This document shows, one piece after another, positions 34,390 to 42,593 of a DNA stretch of 64,000 nt (its first letter is position 1; every line of letters begins with the position of its first letter). The position numbers and the translations under genes were made by a program. A model generated the notes under the pieces. That model made no database searches. It was not told the origin of the DNA and was given only the letters and a program-made list of their open reading frames with translations. Source of the stretch: Gemmatimonadaceae bacterium (GTDB lineage: Bacteria > Gemmatimonadota > Gemmatimonadetes > Gemmatimonadales > Gemmatimonadaceae). The stretch lies in contig JANWIF010000147.1 of NCBI GenBank assembly GCA_025450035.1, positions 20,094-84,093 on the forward strand. Direction: 5' to 3'.

Positions 34390-35676
34390 TCACGCCGCGC
34401 CGTCGGGCGACGAGATCAGGCGCAGCGCACGCCACCGCGCACCGGCGCGCTCGCCCAACGCGGCGACGCCCATTCCCACGGCGGCTCCCGCTGCCACGCC
34501 GAACCAATCTGACCACGATGCGGCCGTACCATGTAGCACTAGCGGCGAAGCCACCAGCCCAAGGACCACTGCGCCGCACAGGATGGCGAACCTCTCATCA
34601 CGCCGCCCCGAACGACTGCTCCAGTACACCAAGGGAAAGAACAACCCGCCCAACCAAAGCATCGAGAGAAACGGCGTTTCGGCGCCGAAGGCGTATCCCC
34701 AGGGGATAAAGAAACTCCAGCCGAGCCCAGGACTCAACGGCACTCGCCGCTCGCGTACTCCGTGCACATCGCTGGCTTGCACCACGAGCGATCCCGCGAC
34801 AACGCCGCCGGCCACCCGCACGGTATCCCGACGCTCGACCCCAACTGGCGCGGCAACCGGAAACACATCGTCGAGTTCGATGACCGGGTCACGCAGCAGG
34901 GAGCGTCCAGCGTTAGTGCGCATCGAGAACTGCAACGCACGCCCCCGTTGTCCAAGTAGAAAAATCTGCGTCTTTTGCCAGTCATAGATACCAAGAATTG
35001 GTGCCACCCGCTGAGTGGGCGATCCGGGAATCACCGAGGCGCGAACGAGTACGCTGTCCGACACCAATCGATGGCGGAAGGTGCTGTCGCTTCCAAACGC
35101 GCCGGGCGGAAACGGAAAGCCTGCGGCATTCGCGTTCAGCACCGTCCCCGAAAAACGATCGAAGTGCAGCAGCTCGGGCTCCCACTGCCCCCACATCGTC
35201 GTCGGCGGAAGGGCTCTCTGCAGTCCCCACACCGACGCTGCGAGAACTCCCACCCAGATCACGGCACCGCCCCACATCAGCCGACGCGCTTGTCTCGCGG
35301 TAGGCAGCACCCACAGCCTCCATGAGTCAGCCAACGACACGCCGAGCGCGCCGCCCAACGTGTTGGTGATCACGTCGCCCAGGCTCGAATCGCGGCCCGC
35401 AATGATGTGCATCTGCAGGAGCTCGACGGTGATCGTCGTGCACGCCGCGATCACGATGGCGCGCCGCCGCCCGAATCCGGCCAACCGCATGCCGAGACCG
35501 AACGGGACGAACAAAATCACGTTGAGCAGGATATCTTGCACCGCTGCATCGCCGCAGAGAATGCAAAGGCTCGGCGTATACGTTGACGGCCCGGGTTGTG
35601 GGGTCAGCGTCATGCTCGCGATGAACGCGAAGCCCAACAAGGCGACAATTCGTCCGGTAGCGCGTTGTGGTGTCAA
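34390..35676 (-). CDS. VanZ-family membrane protein with extracytoplasmic domain
   Basis: A 428-residue protein. The N-terminal VanZ domain has NVILFVPFGLGMRLAG and ELLQMHIIAGRDSSLGDVITNTLGGALG over about 35-120. A soluble, probably periplasmic region (about 165-330) is a beta-rich insertion resembling a carbohydrate-binding or LamG-like module (weak). C-terminal helices follow. The frame's only plausible start is TTG 35676, which leads directly into the first helix. VanZ proteins recur in exosortase and EPS loci. Confidence 0.8.
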   Translation of the reverse strand: MTPQRATGRIVALLGFAFIASMTLTPQPGPSTYTPSLCILCGDAAVQDILLNVILFVPFGLGMRLAGFGRRRAIVIAACTTITVELLQMHIIAGRDSSLGDVITNTLGGALGVSLADSWRLWVLPTARQARRLMWGGAVIWVGVLAASVWGLQRALPPTTMWGQWEPELLHFDRFSGTVLNANAAGFPFPPGAFGSDSTFRHRLVSDSVLVRASVIPGSPTQRVAPILGIYDWQKTQIFLLGQRGRALQFSMRTNAGRSLLRDPVIELDDVFPVAAPVGVERRDTVRVAGGVVAGSLVVQASDVHGVRERRVPLSPGLGWSFFIPWGYAFGAETPFLSMLWLGGLFFPLVYWSSRSGRRDERFAILCGAVVLGLVASPLVLHGTAASWSDWFGVAAGAAVGMGVAALGERAGARWRALRLISSPDGAA

Positions 35677-35747
35677 TGCAACATCTCGTGTGGTTGGTCG
35701 GTAGCGCGCCGAACTGTTCGACGGACTGCTCGCGTGGCGTCTCAGAG

Positions 35748-35763
35748 TGGCACCCTACCTGCA
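35748..35763 (+). promoter_or_regulatory. Sigma54-like promoter upstream of the deacetylase-FemAB-DegT-GT4 operon
   Basis: TGGCACC-N4-CTGCA matches the -24/-12 consensus (TGGCACG-N4-TTGCA) at all but two bases with exact spacing. It lies 62 bp upstream of the ATG at 35825. A sigma54 activator gene is in the same locus (59787-61319). Confidence 0.6.
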
Positions 35764-35824
35764 GCAGCGCAGCGCTTGCGTGGCTGCGCTGCAGACGCGT
35801 TTTCGTCGTTCGTATCTCACGACC

Positions 35825-36721
35825 ATGACTTCTGTGCGCGCTCCGGTGGAACATATCTTTACGGTAGACGTGGAGGAGTATTTTCACGTCGGCGCGTTCG
35901 AAAGCGTTGTCTCCCGCAAGGATTGGAGCAGTTATCCCAGCCGCATCGACGGCAGCATTGACCTGCTCCTCGACCTGCTCGCTCGACACGGGGCGACTGG
36001 CACGTTCTTCACGCTCGGCTGGGTGGCCGATCACCATCCGCGCGTGGTGCGGCGTATCGCACAGGCGGGTCACGAAATCGCGTCTCACGGATACTGGCAC
36101 CGGCGGGTCGATTCGCTCGCGCCGGAGGAATTTCGGCAGGATCTCCGTGCGTCCAAAGCGGTGCTCGAAGATGTGTGCGGGGCTCGCGTTTCGGGGTTTC
36201 GTGCGCCGAACTTCTCCATTCGTCCTGGGTGCGAGTGGGCGTTTGACGTCTTACTCGAGGAAGGATTCCACTACGATTCGAGCCTGTTTCCCATCCGTCG
36301 TCCGGGCTACGGCTATCGGGCCGCGCCAGTGGTGCCGCACATTATACGCCGCGCGTCGGGCGCGCTCTGCGAACTACCGCTGGCCACGACAGGGTGGCAC
36401 GGAGCACGCATTCCAGCAGCCGGTGGAGCGTATCTTCGTCACTTTCCCTTCAGCATCATCCGCCGCTGCCTCCGTGAGCACACCGATTCTGGAATTCCCG
36501 CCACGTTCTACTTGCATCCGTGGGAACTGGATCCGGACCAACCCCGGCTCCCCGTGGGATGGGTTACGAGAGCACGACACTACGGCGGACTCGCACGCAC
36601 GCGTCCGCGCCTGGAACAGCTGCTCGCCGAGTTCCGCTTCACGTCGGCCGCGCGATGTCTGAAACTACCGAGCCCGGCCCCCCGAACGCTGAGCGCGAGG
36701 GTCTCGAACGCGGACGACTGA
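35825..36721 (+). CDS. XrtA/PEP-CTERM-type polysaccharide deacetylase (DUF3473)
   Basis: A 298-residue NodB-type deacetylase. The metal site is formed by Asp in FTVDVEEYFHV and the H-x3-H motif in HEIASHGYWHRRV, with FRAPNFSI following. The C-terminal DUF3473 part has FYLHPWELDPDQPR, marking the subgroup found with exosortase/PEP-CTERM EPS loci. There is no signal peptide. It should de-N-acetylate a lipid-linked or nascent polysaccharide. I chose ATG 35825; the frame continues upstream to 35747 across the sigma54-like site. Confidence 0.92.
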   Translation: MTSVRAPVEHIFTVDVEEYFHVGAFESVVSRKDWSSYPSRIDGSIDLLLDLLARHGATGTFFTLGWVADHHPRVVRRIAQAGHEIASHGYWHRRVDSLAPEEFRQDLRASKAVLEDVCGARVSGFRAPNFSIRPGCEWAFDVLLEEGFHYDSSLFPIRRPGYGYRAAPVVPHIIRRASGALCELPLATTGWHGARIPAAGGAYLRHFPFSIIRRCLREHTDSGIPATFYLHPWELDPDQPRLPVGWVTRARHYGGLARTRPRLEQLLAEFRFTSAARCLKLPSPAPRTLSARVSNADD

Positions 36722-37743
36722 GTGCGCATGTCGCTCCGTTCACGGGCACGCCGGCCGAGTGGGACGGCTTCGTGCGCACTGCGCTGGGTTGGACACATTT
36801 CCATCTGCATGGGTGGAAGACCGTAATCGAGCGCGCCATGGGACACGAGTGCATTTATCTCGCGGCTCGCGACGACGCCGGACGCCTTAGCGGTATACTG
36901 CCACTGGTGCGAGTCCGGAGCCGCGTGTTCGGACATTACCTAGTGTCGATGCCCTTTCTCAACTACGGCGGCCCGTTAGGCGATGACGATGCTGTGCGCG
37001 CCCTGGCCGGCGCGGCGGATCGGATCGCGCAGCATGACCACGTGACACTGCTCGAGTTGCGCAGCCGGCGCGCGCTGCCGCTGTCCTTGCCGGTGTCGCA
37101 TCGCAAGATCACGGTGCTTCTCGACCTGCCGTCCACCGCGCCAGAGTTGTGGAGCCGACTTCCGGCCAAGGTGCGCAGCCAGGTGCGGCGTCCACAGAAA
37201 GATGGCGTAACAGTGCTGTTTGGCGCCGACCAGGTCGCGCCGTTCTTCACTGTGTTTGCACGTCACATGCGCGAGCTTGGCACTCCCACTCAGCCGCGCC
37301 GCCTGTTCGACATTATCTCAGAAGTTTTCGGCGATGATGTGTGGTTCGGCTGCGCCTACTTGAGCACGCATCCCGTTGCCGCCGGGTGCGCGTTTCGCTG
37401 GGGCGGCGAGGTCGAAATGACCTGGGCGTCCTCGCTCGCCTCACACAATCGCGTCGCGCCCAACATGATGCTCTATTGGAGCTTCATGGAGCGGGCGATC
37501 GATGCCGGACTCAGCACGTTCAATTTCGGGCGCTGTACCCCGGAGTCGGGGACTCATCGGTTTAAGCGACAGTGGGGCACGCGCGATGAGATCTTGTGGT
37601 GGTACGGTCGCGCAGCGCGCGAGGGCGCTAAGACGCCTTCGCCAGATGATCCAGGCTATGCGTGGGGTCCACGTCTCTGGAAGCGGCTTCCGACGCGCGT
37701 CGCCACGGCCCTCGGCCCGCGCATCGCCCGATTCATCCCGTGA
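36655..37743 (+). CDS. FemAB-family (XrtA/PEP-CTERM-associated) GNAT-fold transferase
   Basis: A 362-residue protein with duplicated GNAT-like folds. Typical segments are WDGFVRTALGWTHFHLHGW, YLAARDDAGRLSGILPLVRV, PFLNYGGPLGD, RSQVRRPQKDG and TFNFGRCTPESGTHRFKRQWG. FemAB relatives transfer amino acids from aminoacyl-tRNA; this subgroup occurs beside the DUF3473 deacetylase in exosortase EPS loci. It overlaps that gene by 67 bp and its stop overlaps the DegT start by 4 bp. Amino-acid decoration of the polysaccharide is a plausible role. Confidence 0.9.
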   Translation: MSETTEPGPPNAEREGLERGRLSAHVAPFTGTPAEWDGFVRTALGWTHFHLHGWKTVIERAMGHECIYLAARDDAGRLSGILPLVRVRSRVFGHYLVSMPFLNYGGPLGDDDAVRALAGAADRIAQHDHVTLLELRSRRALPLSLPVSHRKITVLLDLPSTAPELWSRLPAKVRSQVRRPQKDGVTVLFGADQVAPFFTVFARHMRELGTPTQPRRLFDIISEVFGDDVWFGCAYLSTHPVAAGCAFRWGGEVEMTWASSLASHNRVAPNMMLYWSFMERAIDAGLSTFNFGRCTPESGTHRFKRQWGTRDEILWWYGRAAREGAKTPSPDDPGYAWGPRLWKRLPTRVATALGPRIARFIP

Positions 37744-38948
37744 GCATGCGCCGGCAGTTACCCGTCTCCTCGCCGCTCGCGTTCTCATCGCTCGCGGCAG
37801 CGCTCTGGCCCGCTGTCTCGCGCGATGCCGGCGGGTTGCTCGACGTTGCCGCGGCGCTGCGCGAGTCGTATCACGCCGCACGTGTCGCACTGACTGACAG
37901 CGGCACATCAGCACTCGTGCTCGCGCTCCGGCTCGCGGTCGGGGAAGGAGGCACCGTGGCGTTCCCCGGATACGCCTGTGTCGATCTCGCCGCCGCCGCG
38001 CGCTTCGCGCGGGTGCGCGTGAGACTGTACGACATCGATCCGCGTACGCTCACCCCCGATCTGGACTCGCTCACCGGCGCGGTCGGCCGTGGTGTGCGAG
38101 CCATCGTCGTTGCTCCTTTGTATGGGTTCCCGCCCGACCTTCCGGCCGTGGAGGAGATTGCCACGCGGTTCGGCGTTCCAGTCATCGAGGACGCGGCACA
38201 GGGGGGCGGGGGCGCACTGCACGGCAGACCGTTAGGCTCGTTTGGAGCGCTCTCCGTGCTGAGCTTCGGGCGTGGCAAAGGAATCACCGGCGGCCACGGC
38301 GGCGCGCTCCTCGGACACGATCCCGCGTTCGACGACGCGTTCGCGGGCGAAATGGCTGCCCTTGGCGCGCCGGCGCGCGGGTGGACGGACCTTGGCGCCG
38401 TTGGGGCGCAATGGGTGTTGGGACGGCCCGCCCTCTATGCGATCCCGTCAGCGATCCCCGGCTTACGGTTAGGCGAGATGGTCTATCATCCTGCGCACAC
38501 ACCACGTTCACTCTCCGCGGCGGCGGCGGCGCTGGTCGCCCGAGCCCTGCGCGCGGCGCCGGCTGAGGTGGCCACTCGCCGCCGCAATGCCGCCGCGCTC
38601 ACCATAGCGGCCGACGAAGGAGGGGACGTGGAATCGATCGCTCTCCTGCCCGGCGCCGTGAGTGGCATGCTGCGCTTTCCCGTGCGCGACACAGGCGCGC
38701 GTCCGCAACGCCCCGAGCTCGGCGTGCTCCGGGGGTATCCGCAAACGCTTCACGAGCAATCGGCGCTGCGCGACTGCCTCCAAGCCGGTGAGCCCGCTAC
38801 ACCCGGAGCCGCTGAACTTCGCCGCACGCTTTTCACGCTGCCCACGCACAGCCGGGTTACGCGGCACGATCTCGAGATGATGATCGAGTGGCTGCGCGTA
38901 CCGATGACCGTGCTGGCTCCAGTGCTCGCCACGGCGCGTCGGGCATGA
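37740..38948 (+). CDS. DegT/DnrJ/EryC1 aminotransferase-family protein
   Basis: A 402-residue PLP enzyme of the sugar aminotransferase family. GTSALVLALRL binds the cofactor phosphate, VIEDAAQGGGG has the Asp that contacts the PLP ring, and SFGRGKGITGGHGG has the expected Schiff-base Lys. It probably makes an amino-sugar precursor. GTG 37740 overlaps the FemAB stop (GTGA); ATG 37746 is an alternative. The C-terminus is Ala-rich and more diverged than usual. Confidence 0.85.
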   Translation: MSMRRQLPVSSPLAFSSLAAALWPAVSRDAGGLLDVAAALRESYHAARVALTDSGTSALVLALRLAVGEGGTVAFPGYACVDLAAAARFARVRVRLYDIDPRTLTPDLDSLTGAVGRGVRAIVVAPLYGFPPDLPAVEEIATRFGVPVIEDAAQGGGGALHGRPLGSFGALSVLSFGRGKGITGGHGGALLGHDPAFDDAFAGEMAALGAPARGWTDLGAVGAQWVLGRPALYAIPSAIPGLRLGEMVYHPAHTPRSLSAAAAALVARALRAAPAEVATRRRNAAALTIAADEGGDVESIALLPGAVSGMLRFPVRDTGARPQRPELGVLRGYPQTLHEQSALRDCLQAGEPATPGAAELRRTLFTLPTHSRVTRHDLEMMIEWLRVPMTVLAPVLATARRA

Positions 38949-40240
38949 CGACGTTCGAGACGCCCGCTCGGTCGCCGGACCTGCTCGGTCCAGCCGTCGG
39001 CGAGTATAGCGCCCCTCTCGCCGCACACCGGCTGAGCGTGATCTATCTGTCGGATGCGGACTATCCGTGGGATGTGCGTACGGAGAAGATCTGCGCCACG
39101 CTCACGAGCGCCGGACACGACGTGCACATCGTGGCCCGCAACCGCGCGTGGAGTGTCACCACGGAGCGCCTTCCCGAAGGCACTGTGCATCGGATGAAGC
39201 CCTGGCGTTGGATCGGGCAGCGCGCCGACGAGCTCCTGGGGTTCCCGGCGTTCTTCAGTCCTCGCTGGCGGCGGGTGCTCGACGAGACGGTTCTCCGCGT
39301 ACACGCGGACGTGATCGTCGCTCGTGACCTTCCGCTGGCGCCAACCGCGATCTCCATTGGCCAGCGCCGGCACGTGCCGGTAGTACTCGACATCGCCGAG
39401 AACTATCCGGCGATGATGCAGATGATCTTCAACGCAGGCCGACAGAAGCTTGTGGACTATGTCGTGCGCAACCCTGCCGCCGTCGTGGCGGTCGAGCGAT
39501 ACAGTCTCCTCCGCGCGGACCGCGTCCTCGTCGTGATCGAAGAAATGGCTGACCGGTTGGCGACGTTCCGCGTGCCGCGCGAGCGGATTGACCTTGTCTC
39601 CAATACGCCGCCGCGGTCGCGCGCCGAGCACGCAGTCGAGCGGCCACACAAGCCCGCAGACGAACCAATCACTCTCGTCTATCTGGGCTTGCTTGAGGTG
39701 CCACGCGGACTCATGGAGCTCATCGATGCGGTGGCTCTCCTGCGCGACGACGGCGTGCCGGTGCGGTGCGTCGTGGTCGGCAAGGGACGCGATGCCGCGC
39801 TGTTCCACGAGCGCGCCCGCAGTCTCGCGTTGGGACCCGATCACGTGTCCTTCCTCGGGTACGTGGATCGAGAAACAGCGATGGCCGCTGTTCGCGACGC
39901 GGATGTCGGGATGCTCACGCACCATCTCAACGATGCATGGAACACGACGATTCCCAATAAACTTTTCGACTACATGGCCGAAGCTCTGCCCGTCATCACA
40001 TCGAGCGTGGCGCCGTTCGCTCGCATCGTTCGTGAAACCGGAGCCGGCGAGGTATTCGACGCGGGAGACGCTCGCTCGCTCGCCGGCGCCGTGCGGCGGT
40101 TGCGCAGCGACGCCGCGCGCCGCGCATGCGGAGCCGCCGGTCGTCGCGCTGTACTCGAGCGCTACCATTGGGAACGCGACGCCGTTGTGCTGCTCCGTGC
40201 GCTCGAGCTGACCGCTCGATCAGCAACGCGCGCGCGTTGA
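38945..40240 (+). CDS. GT4-like glycosyltransferase
   Basis: A 431-residue GT-B glycosyltransferase. The N-terminal acceptor domain starts LSVIYLSDADYPWDVRTEK. The C-terminal nucleotide-sugar domain has LVYLGLLEVPRGLMELIDAV, VSFLGYVDRETAMAAVRDAD and the IPNKLFDYMAEALPVI donor-binding segment. It is likely a cytosolic enzyme extending the lipid-linked glycan. Its ATG overlaps the DegT stop by 4 bp. Confidence 0.9.
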   Translation: MTTFETPARSPDLLGPAVGEYSAPLAAHRLSVIYLSDADYPWDVRTEKICATLTSAGHDVHIVARNRAWSVTTERLPEGTVHRMKPWRWIGQRADELLGFPAFFSPRWRRVLDETVLRVHADVIVARDLPLAPTAISIGQRRHVPVVLDIAENYPAMMQMIFNAGRQKLVDYVVRNPAAVVAVERYSLLRADRVLVVIEEMADRLATFRVPRERIDLVSNTPPRSRAEHAVERPHKPADEPITLVYLGLLEVPRGLMELIDAVALLRDDGVPVRCVVVGKGRDAALFHERARSLALGPDHVSFLGYVDRETAMAAVRDADVGMLTHHLNDAWNTTIPNKLFDYMAEALPVITSSVAPFARIVRETGAGEVFDAGDARSLAGAVRRLRSDAARRACGAAGRRAVLERYHWERDAVVLLRALELTARSATRAR

Positions 40241-40308
40241 TGCAGTTCGTTGCAACGATCAGGCGATTGGACCGACGCATGCGTTAGGATTCTCACAGCA
40301 TAGGCCGC

Positions 40309-40324
40309 CGCATGACGTCATGCG
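40309..40324. promoter_or_regulatory. Perfect 16-bp palindrome upstream of the Big2/glycoside-hydrolase-like gene
   Basis: CGCATGACGTCATGCG is its own reverse complement. It lies 67 bp upstream of the GTG at 40391 in a 150-bp intergenic gap, a position suiting a dimeric regulator site. No function can be assigned. Confidence 0.4.
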
Positions 40325-40390
40325 CGCCCTATGGAAACGACGCTCTGTACTGACTCGTCCCGGATACGCACCCGACATTCCGGAGGAGCA

Positions 40391-42337
40391 GTGAGCATCG
40401 CGCATCATCGATTCATCCGCGCTGGCGCGCTGATGACCATCGTCGTCATTCTCGCGTCGTGTGTGGAGAGCTCGGCGCTCACCGATCTTCCCGAGAATCC
40501 GGTGTCACCGGTGAAATGGGTGCTGATCGATCCGGCGAGCGCGCAGATCGCGCCGGGCAAGAACGTTGCGCTCCAAGTGGAGCTGCAAGACGGTGCTGGC
40601 CGCGATCTGAACGGACAGCCGGTCGCCTGGAGTAGTTCAGACAGCAACGTGGCAACGGTCGACAGCACCGGACTCGTGACCGCGAAGAAAACGGGCTCCG
40701 CCAACATCATTGCCGCCTCGGGTCAGACCTCCGCGTACGCCGTGGTGAGCGTCTCCACTGCGCCGCCACCTACGTTGTTTGTGTCGCTCACTCCTGCCAC
40801 GGTTACCATACCCGTGCAAGGCGCGGCGCAGATTTTCGCGACCGTCAAGGACGCATCGGGCAACGTGGTGACCAACACGAAGATCACGTGGGCCACGAGC
40901 AATGCATCGGTGGTCACGGTAGACGCGTCGGGTGAGATCGCAGGCGGGAATCCGGGAACGGCGGTAATCAGGGCTACCGCAGGAACGGGAACTTCCAGCG
41001 CGACCGTCAACGTGACCAACGTCGCGACGCCACCAACGTCTCCGCCGCCGCCGCCGCCGCCGCCTCCCCCGACACAGCTCGTGTCGCTGTTCGACGACTA
41101 TAGTGCCGTCTCACCGCATTGGCGCCACATCCGCACGATGATGACGGACTTCTACTACAACTGGACCGCGACCGAGCGTGCGTGGGCCGGCGCGCACTAT
41201 GATCTCGCCATGTCGGGCGACGGATCTGCTTGGCTCGCCGCCAATTCGATGGTCAGACACTTGCCATACGCAATTGAATGGGAGACCGAGATCGACGACG
41301 GCAATCCTGGCATCTCCGTACAGGTCTACGTCGACATGCAAGCGTGGTATGCGGCGCACTCGCAGTACCGTATCGAGACAGCCTTTCTCCACGCAGCAGG
41401 TGAGCCGGCGGACTCCGCGCACCGGTTGGTGAACTACTCATGGGGAACGAACAAGTGGGTGTTCAACCCCGCAGACCCTGGATTGCGCGCTTACCAGGTG
41501 GATCGCTTTACTCGTCTTGCGAACGGTCACGGCGGCGTTTTTCTCGACACGGAGAATTCGAGCGCGCTCATGTCGGTGGTCACGCTATCCAGCGAGTACC
41601 CGGTCGCGGATGCGTTCAAGAGCCCACACACCTCCCTGTTGGCGGCGATCAAGACCGCACTCGGCAACAAGCTGCTCATGATCAACACCGCGCAGTACAC
41701 CACCGACTTCGATTTGGCGAACGCAAAGGCGGCCGGCGCAGTACATCTCGAGAAGATGAATAGCCCGCTCTTTTCCGAGAGTTATCTGCGGTGGCAATGG
41801 TGCGAGACGCTCATGGCTAACGGTGTCTTCGTTGACCTCGTAAGTAGTCTGTCGAGTGGAGAGGATGCATCGCTATCGACGGTGCCACCGGGGAACTCGG
41901 CGACCACCGCACAGCGCATGAAGTTGTGGGAGCTGGCGAGCTACTACATGGTCGTCCCACAGACACCCGACCTTATCGCGCTGCAGCTCGAGAACATGTG
42001 GAATCTGCCGTATTCATCCATTTGGACCCGGGCGCAGGAAGCGGACATTGGGCATCCGACCGGCACACGCACTATTCTCTCGCGCGGCACGGACCCGCTC
42101 GGCCAGGGGTACACCATTTACACGCGAGACTTCGATCGGGCGCTCGTCGTGCTGCGTCACCAGAGCGGGTGGGGCACCCAGATTTATACGAACGCCAGCG
42201 CGATCAGCATCCCCCTCCCTGCCGGCGAGACCTGGCTGCCTCTGCACGCCGACGGCACAGTCGGCTCCGCGGTGACGAGCATTTTGCTTCGAAACTCCGA
42301 GGCGGCGATTCTCATCAAGAAAAGCAAAGTTCAGTGA
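40391..42337 (+). CDS. Lipoprotein with two bacterial Ig-like (Big2) domains and a glycoside-hydrolase-like domain
   Basis: A 648-residue protein started by GTG 40391 with GGAGG 5 nt upstream. The N-terminus has a lipobox (VILASC, Cys near 23). Two Big2-type domains follow (about 40-130 and 131-215), with LVTAKKTGSANIIAASG and IAGGNPGTAVIRATAG signatures. A poly-Pro linker (about 218-232, from a CCG run at 41040-41070) leads to a GHL15/GH114-like barrel (about 245-640) with FNPADPGLRAYQVDRF and GVFLDTENSS. It is a paralogue of the protein at 30897-32342. Surface-anchored action on the locus's own glycan is likely. Confidence 0.8.
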   Translation: MSIAHHRFIRAGALMTIVVILASCVESSALTDLPENPVSPVKWVLIDPASAQIAPGKNVALQVELQDGAGRDLNGQPVAWSSSDSNVATVDSTGLVTAKKTGSANIIAASGQTSAYAVVSVSTAPPPTLFVSLTPATVTIPVQGAAQIFATVKDASGNVVTNTKITWATSNASVVTVDASGEIAGGNPGTAVIRATAGTGTSSATVNVTNVATPPTSPPPPPPPPPPTQLVSLFDDYSAVSPHWRHIRTMMTDFYYNWTATERAWAGAHYDLAMSGDGSAWLAANSMVRHLPYAIEWETEIDDGNPGISVQVYVDMQAWYAAHSQYRIETAFLHAAGEPADSAHRLVNYSWGTNKWVFNPADPGLRAYQVDRFTRLANGHGGVFLDTENSSALMSVVTLSSEYPVADAFKSPHTSLLAAIKTALGNKLLMINTAQYTTDFDLANAKAAGAVHLEKMNSPLFSESYLRWQWCETLMANGVFVDLVSSLSSGEDASLSTVPPGNSATTAQRMKLWELASYYMVVPQTPDLIALQLENMWNLPYSSIWTRAQEADIGHPTGTRTILSRGTDPLGQGYTIYTRDFDRALVVLRHQSGWGTQIYTNASAISIPLPAGETWLPLHADGTVGSAVTSILLRNSEAAILIKKSKVQ

Positions 42338-42460
42338 CCGGCCCAGCCGCCGCCGGTCCGCGGCCATCGCCCACGTAGGCGCTGCTTAGGGCCACCCCTC
42401 TAGAGGCGGCAGCGCTTGGAGGCGCAGCCCTGACTAGACTAGGCGGCTTGGTCGGCGAGA

Positions 42461-42478
42461 TGTGGTGCCGGAGCCACA
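42461..42478. promoter_or_regulatory. Inverted repeat TGTGG-N8-CCACA upstream of sigma54-like promoter
   Basis: Perfect 5-bp arms 41 bp upstream of the -24/-12 site at 42519. It could be an activator-binding site, although it is closer than most sigma54 enhancers. The gap 42338-42593 also has the palindrome CCTCTAGAGG near 42397 and a GCGCTGC/GCAGCGC inverted repeat around it. Confidence 0.35.
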
Positions 42479-42518
42479 CCAGGTCTCGATTTCTTCGCCA
42501 CGAGGCTATCCTTAGCCT

Positions 42519-42534
42519 TGGCATTGTATTGGCA
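42519..42534 (+). promoter_or_regulatory. Sigma54-like promoter upstream of the O-antigen ligase operon
   Basis: TGGCATT-N4-TGGCA keeps TGGCA and GCA with the exact GG-N10-GC spacing. It lies 60 bp upstream of the ATG at 42594, nearly the same distance as the site before the deacetylase operon. Confidence 0.5.
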
Positions 42535-42593
42535 GCAGGAGCTGGCGACTGGGGCGCGCGCCACTGCCGCGCCTCTGGACCCAAGCGACAGCC

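Noticed and set aside
41040..41070. CCG microsatellite
   Set aside because: It is the coding sequence of the poly-Pro linker in the Big2 protein and needs no other explanation.
42338..42593. Possible c-di-GMP (GEMM) riboswitch before the O-antigen ligase gene
   Set aside because: Several hairpins are present, but the conserved GEMM core segments are missing.
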